Source of the DNA: Daphnia carinata
Lineage: Eukaryota; Arthropoda; Branchiopoda; Diplostraca; Daphniidae
DNA length: 64,000 bases
Direction: 5' to 3'
NCBI RefSeq assembly: GCF_022539665.2
Contig: NC_081331.1
Coordinates: forward strand, 5,490,501 to 5,554,500
Program-made: the position numbers and the translations under genes
Part shown: in pieces, positions 24,753-35,412 of the stretch
Numbering within the stretch: the stretch's first letter is position 1
Layout: every line of letters begins with the position of its first letter
The notes under the pieces: model-generated
The model's database searches: none
The model's input: only the letters and a program-made list of their open reading frames with translations
What the model was told of the DNA's origin: nothing

Positions 24753-26620
24753 GCTACTGCCACACTTTTAGCGATAAATAAAAATAGGACTGAAAGCCCG
24801 GATGGAGGAAAGAAAACTACTGAAAAGATTCTTGGAGTTGCTTTTGCCTACAGCTAGTTGCATGAAAGACGAGTACCCTTCTCTTTTCGATCTCGTTTTG
24901 ACACTATAACGACTGTGGTCTGTAAGAAGTAGTACGATTTTCAATCGCGTGCTCGTTTCTAGCCAACGTTCAAACTAACTGGCAATAGCGTTCTAAAGGC
25001 AGAAATGGAAACCTGTTACAGTGACGTTTCAAGTTGAAAAGGCTATCGTTACGGGGTATATTTAAGAATATCCTGCTTTCTCATAAGAATATGTTCAAGC
25101 GGGTTTCTTTTAAATTATTGCAATGGGTTTGAACTGTAGATGATAACCGAGTTATAATTAAATGCTATTGCGCTTCTCAAAACAGCGTGACAGACACCAG
25201 TCATCTCGAGTTTAGACATTTAAAAAGTTAAAAAACTAAGTCCTTGTCTCTTGCAGAACCTTTCGTTGAGTACCTACATGTTTATTGGATGTGATAAGGT
25301 AATTATGAATTCGATGTAACTTAACCGCTTACAGTCATTTAACCTTATGTCCTACCACTCTTACGTCGTATGTTGCTTATTGCATGCGTACTAAACAAGA
25401 GGTTAAAAACTACGTATCCATTTCCTTTTCCCTATAATTTATTTGTGCTTAGGGTAGGGTAAAGAATTTCATACCCGTCCTTTTCTTCCGTTTTTCATCT
25501 TTTGCGACAGTTCCACGTCGACTTGCTTACCCTTTTCCCGTCTTTAGTTGTCATTGTCGTTTAGAAAGAAATATAACTAGAAGCAGTTCTCTCTGAGCAA
25601 CGGAGGTTAACAGATATAATTCGTACACGTGTATATCGTACATAGATAGTGAAATATTTCGCTACCGTCGATTTGCGTCACACCTTCAAGAGTTCGAGTA
25701 TTACAGCATGGGGGCTCAAGTTTCTTTCGCACCGCTTTCTGAAGGTAGCAACGCAAAACGTTAACCGTGAATTTACAATCTAACGTTATCATGTCTTTCC
25801 TGTTTAGCTTAACAGAAATTATAGGGAGGTGAAACAAAAGCAAGGTGTTGTTGTTACTTTATTGTCAAAGTGTCACTGCCCTGTATCGAATCACCTGCGA
25901 TTTCAAACCGAATATGGTTCGATAGTGACCTGTTTTATGGTAGCTTTCCTTTATCTTCGCCTTATGCTTTGCCGTGAATAAAACTGACCAGTAACCTAAA
26001 TTTAGGTTACTATATGTTCATTAGAATGCGGTTCATTGAACGACTTAGTTGAAGTGTCTTTTCTCTTTCAAGGATCTTGCTTAAACATTCTGTAAGTGTT
26101 TATAATCCAGCTTTTGTGTGACTGAACTGAAGTAATGCTCCTAGCACTTAGCTATATACAGCTGATGTACCGGTTTTACGCCCTTATGGCATTCTTGTTA
26201 ATCTTACCGTCTAGCATGCTGTCGATACGTATGATTTCACATGTTCAATAACTCGTTCAGTCTGTCCTGGTCGGTTTTCTTTCTTTCCTGTGTCTGAGAA
26301 ACATGGGGATTGTTGATTAAGAATGGTTTTACTGGATGCTGTACACAGATTACAGCATTAGCAATAATGACGTAACATTAGAACAGCGAAGTAAAATGTA
26401 AATAAAAATCTAATGTTGTATGATTCCGTTTTGCGGTAAACTGACGTGATCGTCGGATACATCGACAAGAATGTGCTGTGATAAGCATTCGCTTCAGGTT
26501 ACATTGGAATGTTATTCAATCATACACTATTCTTGCCTTTAAATTACCTTCAAAGACATGTTCTTTCAGAATCAAGATTTAGAATTTTTTAAATTCTGTT
26601 TATTATGATTATGTTTGTTC
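24753..26620. other. Intergenic stretch after the RetSat array
   Basis: No gene is supported in about 1.9 kb. It includes a diverged seventh cluster repeat (25445-25640) and AT-rich sequence. The only recognisable coding similarity is the protease exon relic just beyond its end. Confidence 0.55.
25445..25640. repeat. Recurrent cluster repeat, copy 7 of 7 (diverged)
   Basis: TAGGGTAGGGTAAAGAATTTC, a CCCGTCCTTTTCTTCCG tract, a CTTACCCTTTTCCCG segment and GAGCAACGGAGG follow the same order as the other copies but with many substitutions. Its identity rests on order and spacing. Confidence 0.45.
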
Positions 26621-26810
26621 AGCCGTTCCTCGGCGATCAGCACTGCCTCGTCTGCCGTTGTCCGTCGTACTGAATGGTGACATTGACGCTAATTCGAAGA
26701 ATAAAATTGTCGGCGGAGAGGATGTTGTCCCTTTTTCATTGCATTTTCGGATTTCGTTGCAATGCAAAAGTGGCAACACTTTTTCGCAAATGAGTGAACG
26801 ATCTACGTGA
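26620..26810 (+). pseudogene. Serine protease exon-2 relic
   Basis: Translates as AVPRRSALPRLPLSVVLNG, a short variable stretch, then NKIVGGEDVVPFSLHFRISL. This matches exon 2 of the intact trypsin gene ([17 protein letters not shown], then [20 protein letters not shown]). The CGGSI segment is replaced by MSERST and a stop, and the catalytic His region is absent. No other protease exon is visible nearby. It marks the far side of the RetSat array, so protease sequences flank the array on both sides. Confidence 0.75.
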
Positions 26811-27191
26811 TGGGTATGTTGCATACAATTATTGTAGGCTATTAATTATTAACGCACACATTTTTAAATTCCTCTGACAACGTACTGTTGCTATTTAGTT
26901 TTAACTTGAGTCCTTTCGTAAACGTGGAGGGGGAAATATTTTTCCAACTTATTATTCAGTTTATCCAAACCCGATTAGTTGAATTTATTTATCAAACACT
27001 TTAACGGATGGCCGACAGATGCCGTGGAGACTGGAAACAAGGAAAACAACAGATCCATTTGTCGGCTTTTGACAGTTAGCTTTTCTGAATTCCGGCTGCA
27101 AATTAATTTGCTGCCACTGTTTTACTGTTTTGTTTCCCATGTAAAATTACCAGTGTTTTAAAACACATAAGCATCCAGCTTTTTTCACAAA

Positions 27192-30100
27192 ATGAATGAT
27201 AATCAATTTGGCGAGATCATAAATCTGAATGTCGGTGGAACTCGGTAAGTTTCTGATTGGTTATACAAATATAAGTAGCGCCTTCATCATCCAATCTGCC
27301 GTATTTTCCGGGCTGTTTCAGTTTCAGTACATCTCGCCAAACTTTAACGTGGATCCCAGATACCTTCTTTACATCCCTTTTGAGTGGCAGGATCAACACC
27401 CTCGTGGATGATCAGGGATCCATTTTTGTAGACAGAGACCCTACATTATTCACACATGTGTTAAACTACCTTCGTACCAAAGAAATTCATCTTCCTGAAA
27501 CTGATAGTGGAATCAGAGGACTTGTGCATGAGGCAGAATTCTATGGAATCACTCCTCTCACTCAACAACTAAAACTAGTTCAAGAACTGGATCACTCATC
27601 CTGTGGCAATGTTCTTTACTATGGATGCCTTAATCCACCCAGTACTTCTGAAATTCAAATTTTAATTATGAAGGATTGAATGCAGGCTTTATCTATTGTT
27701 CTATTTAGGTGTTCCATTTCCAGATGCAAGATCTAATAGAGGTGGGGAAGCTAGCATTGCAAGTGAAAGCATGCAACAACAGGCAAATTACACATCAAGA
27801 CAGTCTGTGTTAGATCTCAGAGCGCTGGTGCCCCCGCGAGGCACCAGTAGTTCAAGAAATGGTCACATTGTCATGAACAGGTTTGATTTATTTTTGAATT
27901 ATAAATCCGTGCGGGCACAAATTCGACATGGTAGTTTCTAAGCTATAAATTATTAGGACCCATTCTCGGTCTTCTTCTCTGGATCTACGATGGAACTCTT
28001 TACGAAGACAAGAGGCAGGAGCAGCAGCCGGGAGTCACAATCAATTGGCTGCATGGTTTGGAGGTTTACACGGTAAATTTTTACTATCATTTCTTGTAAT
28101 TTTGTTTTTGAGTTTGACTGTTACGTCAACCCCTATATTTAGTTCGATCATCCATCGATCCTCTGCGAGTGAATCTCATCAAAGCCCACCATAACTGGAT
28201 CTTGATTGCCTATGCTCACATGATAACTTGTCACAAGTAACGGCAGAGTTTGAAGGTTTCATTTTCACAAATTGAAAGTCCAATTATCATTGATTCACTA
28301 TTTATAGATTCAAAGACGCTGGTGGGTGGCATCTCGTATTTACCAGTCCTTGGATGGAGAATCAAATTGACCGCGTAGCTCTAAACGCACGGATGACAAG
28401 TAGCGGGGGTCAAAATCAGACCCCAAATCCTTCATCTGAAACTAAAATGGTCGCTTTGGCGTCAGGTAATATTATATAGTAATTGATTTGTAGTAATCGA
28501 TGTAGAATAGCAGTAATACTGGCAGTAATTCATACCTATACTCTTTACAATTAGGCACCACAATTCGACTGTGGGCGGTCACAGATGATGGCCAGCGCAA
28601 TGACATAGGTACCCAGTTGCTTATGTTGCTTTTGGTTTCACTCGAAGTGTTAATTTGCCTTTCGCACTCTTCGTTTGTTCCAGGAACGTTCAACATGCAT
28701 GTCTCGATAGAATCTCTGTTTTTCATCGGTAGCCAACTAGTAGCTCTTTCACGTCCACCGGTTGGAAAAATTGGAGTATGGCACTCGATGACTCAACATT
28801 GGCAAATCCAAGACGTCACTCCGGTGTCTTCTTATGACACTGCTGGTTCTTTACTTCTTCTAGGATGTAGTAACGGATCCATATGTTACATTGGTGAGAT
28901 GATACCGTCATTCGATAGCCATAGTAGCCTAGTAAATGTGAGCCGGCTTCTATCACAGATATGCAAAAATTTCCTTTGAGAATGAAGGATAATGATCTTT
29001 TAGTCACGGAACTGTATCGAAATCCAACACCTGAGGCCATCACTTCTATCTCAGTTTATCTGACTCCTAAAACAAGTAATATACCTTATATCACTTCATT
29101 TTCGTTTCGTAAGAACCTGATCGTAACAGTAGTGTAATATTTTACAGATCACACAGGCATGTGCGGAAATTGGATAGAGATCGCCTATGGGACCAGTTCA
29201 GGGGCAGTAAGAGTAATTGTGCAACATCCCGAAACAGTTGGTCATGGTCCGCAGCTCTTTCAGACGTTCACTGTCCATCGCTCACCTGTCAATAAAGTGT
29301 GATTAGATATTTGATTTAATTTAACCCTTTTTTAAAAAACATTTTCGCTTAAATTAGGTGAGGCTTTCTGAAAAGTATCTAGTCTCCGTCTGTAGCGAGT
29401 ACAATCACGTACGTACCTGGAGCGTCACGCGCTTCAGGGGGATGATATCCACTCAACCTGGCTCTACACCAGTCTCATCCTTCAAAGTTTTATCGCTGGA
29501 TGAGTACGACGGTTATTCGAATGGCCCTAGTCCTTCACGGAGCGATTGCGGTTGGAGAAATATTCATTAATACTCTACGATAATTCGGCATAATTACCTT
29601 AACATCTCTAGGGCCGTACGGAGAGCAAGATGACGAACAACTCTTTGTTCAACAAATTGTGCCGGACAGTGATGAACTCTACGTTCGTTTGGCGTCGACG
29701 GGAAAGCGGTAAATTCTTATTTTAAAATATAATAGGTTCCATGTCTTATTGTCGACTCGACAGGGTTTGCGTAATCAAATCCGTCGATGGTACAATCATC
29801 ACGTCCTTTTGCGTGCACGAATGTGAAGGATCTAGCCGAATGGGATCGCGTCCTCGTCGAGTTCTTTTCACCGGCCATTCAAATGGCGTGGTCCAAATAT
29901 GGGATTTAAGCACGGCACTTGACCTCTCTAACCGCGGAGATCCACCCCAAGTAGGTGGTCCTACACCCGCTGAATTGGTCCGTGCTCTGGAACAGTGTGA
30001 AGTGGTTGCCTCACGTGGATCCACCCCTGCCCCTACTCCCAATCCCGGTCTATCAGCTGCCTATCTTCACGGCCACTCAAGAATTAAGGCAGCCAATGTA

Positions 30101-30202
30101 CCTCTTCTTCTACAACTACAACGTCCCAACAACGATGCTACCCATCACGATGACACTGAAGCGGATTGCCGTCTGGCCCCCTCTGGTGATGGTGACCATT
30201 AA
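27192..30202 (+). CDS. KCTD3/SHKBP1-family BTB and WD-repeat protein
   Basis: Cytoplasmic scaffold with an N-terminal BTB/T1 domain followed by a WD-like propeller. Vertebrate KCTD3 modulates HCN channels and SHKBP1 binds the SH3 adaptor SH3KBP1. Thirteen exons: 27192-27244, 27322-27641, 27709-27880, 27957-28072, 28143-28236, 28308-28465, 28555-28608, 28684-28893, 28959-29075, 29148-29296, 29358-29550, 29612-29708, 29764-30202. Phases are consistent and give 723 residues. Seen: [16 protein letters not shown], the BTB core [31 protein letters not shown], then [36 protein letters not shown]-like [29 protein letters not shown] and [14 protein letters not shown]. The C-terminal tail is shorter than in vertebrate KCTD3. 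Strong family match; which paralogue it represents is unresolved, as arthropods usually have one. Confidence 0.93.
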
Positions 30203-32234
30203 TACTGGGCTATGTGCACGTTGTACTCTGTAAGTAAACTTTCCTTAAGAACCGAGTCCGGTACTTATGCGTCGAAATCCCTTGATCTGGTACGGATGTA
30301 TCTCATAGATCTTTGAGTCACAAATGTTTGGGATATGAAGGTACAAGTAGAATCAATGCCCTTCTCGTGTTATTTTAGGAAAGCAAACGGTCACGTATTT
30401 TTTACTAGTAGCACTCCATATTGCAACTCCTGTGCCTATTTCTCCATTTCGACGCTTGACCTATCGCAGACTTTTAGATAAGCCACTTTATCGATTAATG
30501 TATGCGTTGTATTACTGTAGGGGCCGTTCTAGCGCAATTCTGACATTCTGGCGTCTTGCGTTTTTCATATCCCCTACCCCATACATGATTAAATCTCGTA
30601 TTAATAACACCTTGCACCATATCCACGGAAAGGGCTAATTGGTTTATCATGTTGCCATCGCTGGTGATCGTGCGCTTCTAAAACAATGTTTTCAGCCACC
30701 GAATGCACGTCTTTGTCTTCCAAATTAAAGTTACGTTTATTCCGCTGAAGCGTTTTTTATTTTTTTTCCCTCTTGCGTTGTTGTCATACGTTTGCAGCAA
30801 ACGCTCGGCGATCGCCATTTTAAAAACTATCTCTTGCTTGTTTTGTTTTTTGTCTGTTTCTTGCGATACAGAATGATCTTTATAAACACCTTAAAAGGTT
30901 ACCGAGATATCCCAGATAGTTTCAGTGATCTTTTGTTTAACCTCTTCTTTAAGGTATGACGGGTAGAGTAGATGTAGAGCTTCGCGTATTAAGAGATAAA
31001 TCTTTTTTTAAGTAACATGAGGATGAAAAGTTACCAGAAACCATGGCCGTAAAAAGAAAGCGGCTTTAACGAACTATATAAATCAAAGCCTTGGTAACTG
31101 GTCTTGGAAAAGATCCATTATGTTTAACCTATGACGGTGTCGCCAAGCCAACGGCAGGTACACCAGGACGTTGTCCCGAGTGCTCTTCGCGGGTAAGGAG
31201 GAACTCCCAAATATTACAGTTTTTGATTCGATTCTTTTATTTCCATGTGTAGTAGAGTTTATTTACGCTAAAGTAGGTTTTCAGCTTTGGAAAAATCAAT
31301 CACCCACATCACCTGATACAAATTTCATCTTGTTAATTCTAGGGACTATTGAATTCAAAAATAACAATGACAGAGTATTCATTATTAGTTGTATCGATTG
31401 TATTTACTTACAAATCATGGTAATCAGCCTTCAAAAATGTGGATAACGGACTTAAAAAATTTGAAAATCCCGTCGAAATTGCTAGTAAAAATGTTGAAAT
31501 ATTTAGCGGAAAGAGGACGATCACCGTACATTTACAAACAGCGGATTGATTTCCTTTTTTTCATCTGGCTTATACTACAATGCAAAAGGTACATTGGCAA
31601 TCGAATCTTGTCGACTTCATTGATAGAATGTTCTTTTCGTCTACAGTGGTACGTCAATCCCCCCTATATTGGATCTTGGACTTGAAGGGCTGCATTTTCA
31701 GTGGCCGTTATTCTTGTAACTCCAGCAGTGAAGAAAAGAAATTGAATAAGATCCCAGAGCTAAGAAGATGCTAGCGGTCACGGTAAAAAAAAAACCTTCC
31801 ATGAAACCTTTCGTGACTGAGCACCTGTTTTGAAGAAACTGTCTCTCAGTAGTATATGGAAGAAATCGAAGTTTTCGGAAAAGATTACACGTACCGATCA
31901 AGGAAGTAAGTCTTACCAACTAATCTTTATACGAGAAATCTTTTATCGAGCAACACTCTGTTTTTCGTAAGTGTTAGAGATGTGTATTGATAGTTGTGAC
32001 CCCTAACATCAACCAAACTACTCTGGACATGTATCGAATGATGGAATCTACTGATTAATTTTACTTAGCGGTGTTCTCCTGCTGCCTTCAGATGAAACGG
32101 CATCGGTTTGCATAGAAACCAATTGACTTTCAGCGACACCGGACACTATCGGTAAGTCAATATCACCGGGCTGAGTAATGGTGACCTGATGGGTGTTTCC
32201 AGTCGTCCTATTAGGTTCACCGACATTTGCTTGG
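30203..32234. other. Intergenic stretch, KCTD3-like gene to opsin gene
   Basis: No gene is supported. Several ORFs of 60-100 codons (30432-30638, 31171-31446, 31389-31685) have no recognisable similarity, and AT-rich low-complexity sequence is common. The downstream end of the opsin gene's second reading frame (32048-32302) is discussed with the opsin. 3' UTRs of both convergent genes must lie here. Confidence 0.5.
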
Positions 32235-33531
32235 CTAAAAGGAAAATGAGGTCCGTTTCGACTGATCTGATGTTGACCCCTCATTAGTTGACTTCTCTCC
32301 ATGTAATGGATACGTATTCATCCGATTTCTCACCTGAGTGTTAAACAAGACGTAAATGACCGGATTGTAGGTGATGGAGGTTTTGGCCAGAAGGGCAGGA
32401 ACGTAGCCACCTATGCCGTTCACATCGATCAGCATAACGGAACTCCCAAGGACGGCGTGGAATACTTTGATTAAAGCGAAGAGCGCGTAGGGCAGCCATG
32501 CAATCAGAAAACAAACCACCATGAGCGTCAACATGCAGACCACCTTTCTTTCAGCTCTTCTAGCAACGGTGACTATTTGACTTTCCCCAGTTGACGTGAT
32601 CTGCAAAACGAATAATTTTGCATCGAAATATATTCGTTCGGCAACCTAATAATTCTTTATGAATCGGGCCAACCTGCCGAATGGCTAAATGGATGCTCAC
32701 GTATGAAATTGATATGATGAGAATCTGAAGAAGGAATCCCATCGTAAATAAAAACGTGATGTACGACAAGGAATTCCATGTGGTAGACATCCAGTTTACC
32801 GAACAACTGCCGATGAACGTTATTGTACAGTAAGTTACATTTGTTTTGATTTGCTTTTGTCGCATTTTTACCTTATGCCTGGGCCTTCCAAAATGAAGTC
32901 TCCCCATCCAAACAATGGTGGTGACGAGACAATGAAAGAGTAGATCCAGAGGACAACAATAATCAGCCGTGTTTCTGGAAGTTTTACTATCCATGTTGAT
33001 TGACATATCTTAAGTGCTCTGTCTAGCGCTAAAATAGCTAAAGTGGTGGCAGAAGCGGTCCCTGGCGTATGCAATCATAAGTTAAACACTGATATCACAT
33101 TCTTGTAAAATCATACTGCGTAATGGTTTTGTTGAATTCAAAGACGACTCATTTCAAATCTACCACTAGGCTTACCTACAACAGTTGTCACGAAAGCATA
33201 GAAATTGCAACCCAAGTCACCGAAGATCCATTGGCGGTGGATTGACGAAGTCAGAGGCATCAGGATGCCAAACGTTGCGTTAAAAAAATCAGCGCAAGCA
33301 ACGTTGACAATTAACATGCATTGCCTATTCCACAACTGTACAAAAATAGCCTTAATGTTAAAGGTTTTTCTGGCGTAAGTGAACAAAAAAACTATTAATT
33401 TTGTGTTTGATTTCAAACCTTACCTTTCTGTTCCTGGCAACGATAATGATGACTGCTAAATTCGTTGAGCTTCCTATTACAGCAATGGTTGTCAAGACAG
33501 CAGCAATCAAGTTGTACCAATGTTCCTCCAT
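32235..33531 (-). CDS. Ciliary-type (pteropsin-like) opsin
   Basis: Seven-transmembrane light receptor binding retinal through a Schiff-base Lys. Five exons: 33531-33424, 33335-33176, 33061-32872, 32806-32674, 32600-32235; phases agree and give 318 residues. Seen: TM1 ending in VARNRK, WIFGDLGCNFYAFVTT with the conserved extracellular Cys, LALDRALK in place of D/ERY, GWGDFILEGPGISCSVNW with the second Cys and the Glu equivalent to E181, and PALLAKTSITYNPVIY with the retinal Lys in TM7. The helix-8 tripeptide is NTQ (ciliary opsins NKQ-like, rhabdomeric opsins HPK), and Tyr occupies the vertebrate E113 counterion site. Pteropsins are known from bee and Daphnia. The start ATG is the only in-frame one after a stop, but an extra upstream exon is possible. 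Confidence 0.88.
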
Positions 33532-33603
33532 CGCGTTATTTGGATGTATTACGGAACAGTCAACAATTTCCGTTGTTTCTATGAGAAAAGGGAGCAGTAG
33601 CAA

Positions 33604-35412
33604 GGTAAGCTTAGCCTAAATTTCTCTTCGACTCCTGTGCGCACGTGCAAGTTAAGCAACAGACTACGTTCATACTATACATCTGTAAATTTCAATAGCT
33701 GTCTTCGTGAAGCTAATAACGTGTTGATTGGAATTCCTCTTCCGTAAACCATAACTGATTTAATTGAGTACAGCTCTTGGTTATGTGTTACGTAGGCTAA
33801 CGGTAAATTATGCCATTTACGTAACTCTGGTGCCCTTTCTGTTGCGCTTAAGTCGTTTAACAAGGGCTACCGTAAGGGACTGTCAGAACTTCGTCTGGGA
33901 ACCGTCCACCACGCAAAATAGAAAAAAGGATATATCCCATCATTAACTTACGCACTTTTGGGTTGAAATTAGAAAAATATTTGCTATAAGAAGACAAATT
34001 CTTGCCGTTTGCAGAGACGGTTACAAGTTTTAAAATCTTGAAATCGTTCCATTTTTTTAATAGACGTAACTTTGGTAGGCTGTGCTGAGCAACCTACACC
34101 ACCTCACAAAATTCTTGTTCGAAAAGTCGTCGTGCAATCCCACATTCTCTAGGAATTTTTGTAATAACGACACGCATAATTCTGGGTTGTGATTAGAAAA
34201 ATCTCACATAGGAATCTCCATCAAAAGATACCAATGTGATCTCACTTGGTTTATTGACATTATTGTATTGTTTATAATACCTTTACAGAGCTTCCATAGT
34301 TTGCTTCGTTGGGTTGCTCGCATAGGTCCTTAGGTTTCTTAGTATTCCTTATTGCATCTTGTCAGAAACAATTTCTATCTCTTAACTCATCGCAGTTTGA
34401 CTACAGAAATATTTCCTTGTTTGCCAATATTGTCAAACTAACATTTGATTCGAAGTATACATAGACTTTTGATTCTACGTTTGAGAATATCTTAAGAGGC
34501 GAAACTTAAGTTGAAATTTCTTAGCATACAGAGATAGTAAAACACAACAAAAAGAACGCACTATACTGCTAATCGCCAGCCACTGCACATCCAAGTGAGC
34601 ATACTCCGTCGTTTATTCTTAGGTTTAAGAATTCTAAAAACATAAAAAAAATATGTTAAGACTTTGAAAGAATTTAGACTTGTTTCTTTTCTAAGTCTTA
34701 ACGGCTTTAAAAACTTTTTTTTTTATTATTTCAACTTGCAACTTTGAGGTTGGAAGTTACATACTGAAGGCAAGGATCAAGAAAACCCTGTGCCGCAACA
34801 TGTCGTTATAAGCCAAAGTTAAATAGGATTTGGAGACAATAGGACAAAAGAATAGATATTCTCATATTCGACGATAAGCTGCGAAACGTATCAAAGCCGA
34901 CCTATTGTCGGCTCATTAGACGTTGGATCGCTTCGTCGGGGTGTTATATGAATATCGAAAAAAAAGATGCATTGAACTTTTCGTGAATGACGCCTTTATT
35001 TTTCAGAGTGAAAGAAGCAATAGCATGCTAGGTACAGTATACATGGTACGGTATCCAAAAGAATTCATACACAGAAGACTTCTAGCATGAAGTGCTAGTA
35101 ACATTGCGGTAGACCGGGATAGTGTGAATGTCCGTGTTCTTTTCTCCTCGTGTGTTGCTCAAATGGGGAAATAGAAAAAAAAAAAAGAAAAAGAAAAAAA
35201 AATGTATGTATATACATATATATGAAATAAAAATGTAATAATAACAAATCGATACTTAGGGTTGTGCAGACGAATCGCTTTTTTCAGCTTTGCATCGTCT
35301 GTGGTCTGTCGCCGCTGTGCATGGTTCTGTTTGTTTTAATTTAACTAAAAATTAATATTATAAAGTCTGTCAATGTAAACTATCTTTTCTCAAAGAAAAA
35401 GAATAGAAAAAC
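33604..35412. other. Intergenic stretch, opsin gene to symplekin
   Basis: Divergent promoters (opsin on -, symplekin on +) must lie here. No coding sequence is recognised; the ORFs at 33675-33863 and 33764-33946 have no similarity. Near 35170-35225 there is a purine-rich A/G tract followed by a short TATATA-type run. Confidence 0.5.

Noticed and set aside
31171-31774. Chain of plus-strand ORFs between the KCTD3-like and opsin genes
   Set aside because: No recognisable domain, no consistent splice chain, and AT-rich composition like the surrounding intergenic DNA.
32235-33531. Melatonin- or amine-type GPCR
   Set aside because: The TM7 Lys within LLAKTSITYNPVIY and the GW...EG..CSVNW loop are opsin-specific.
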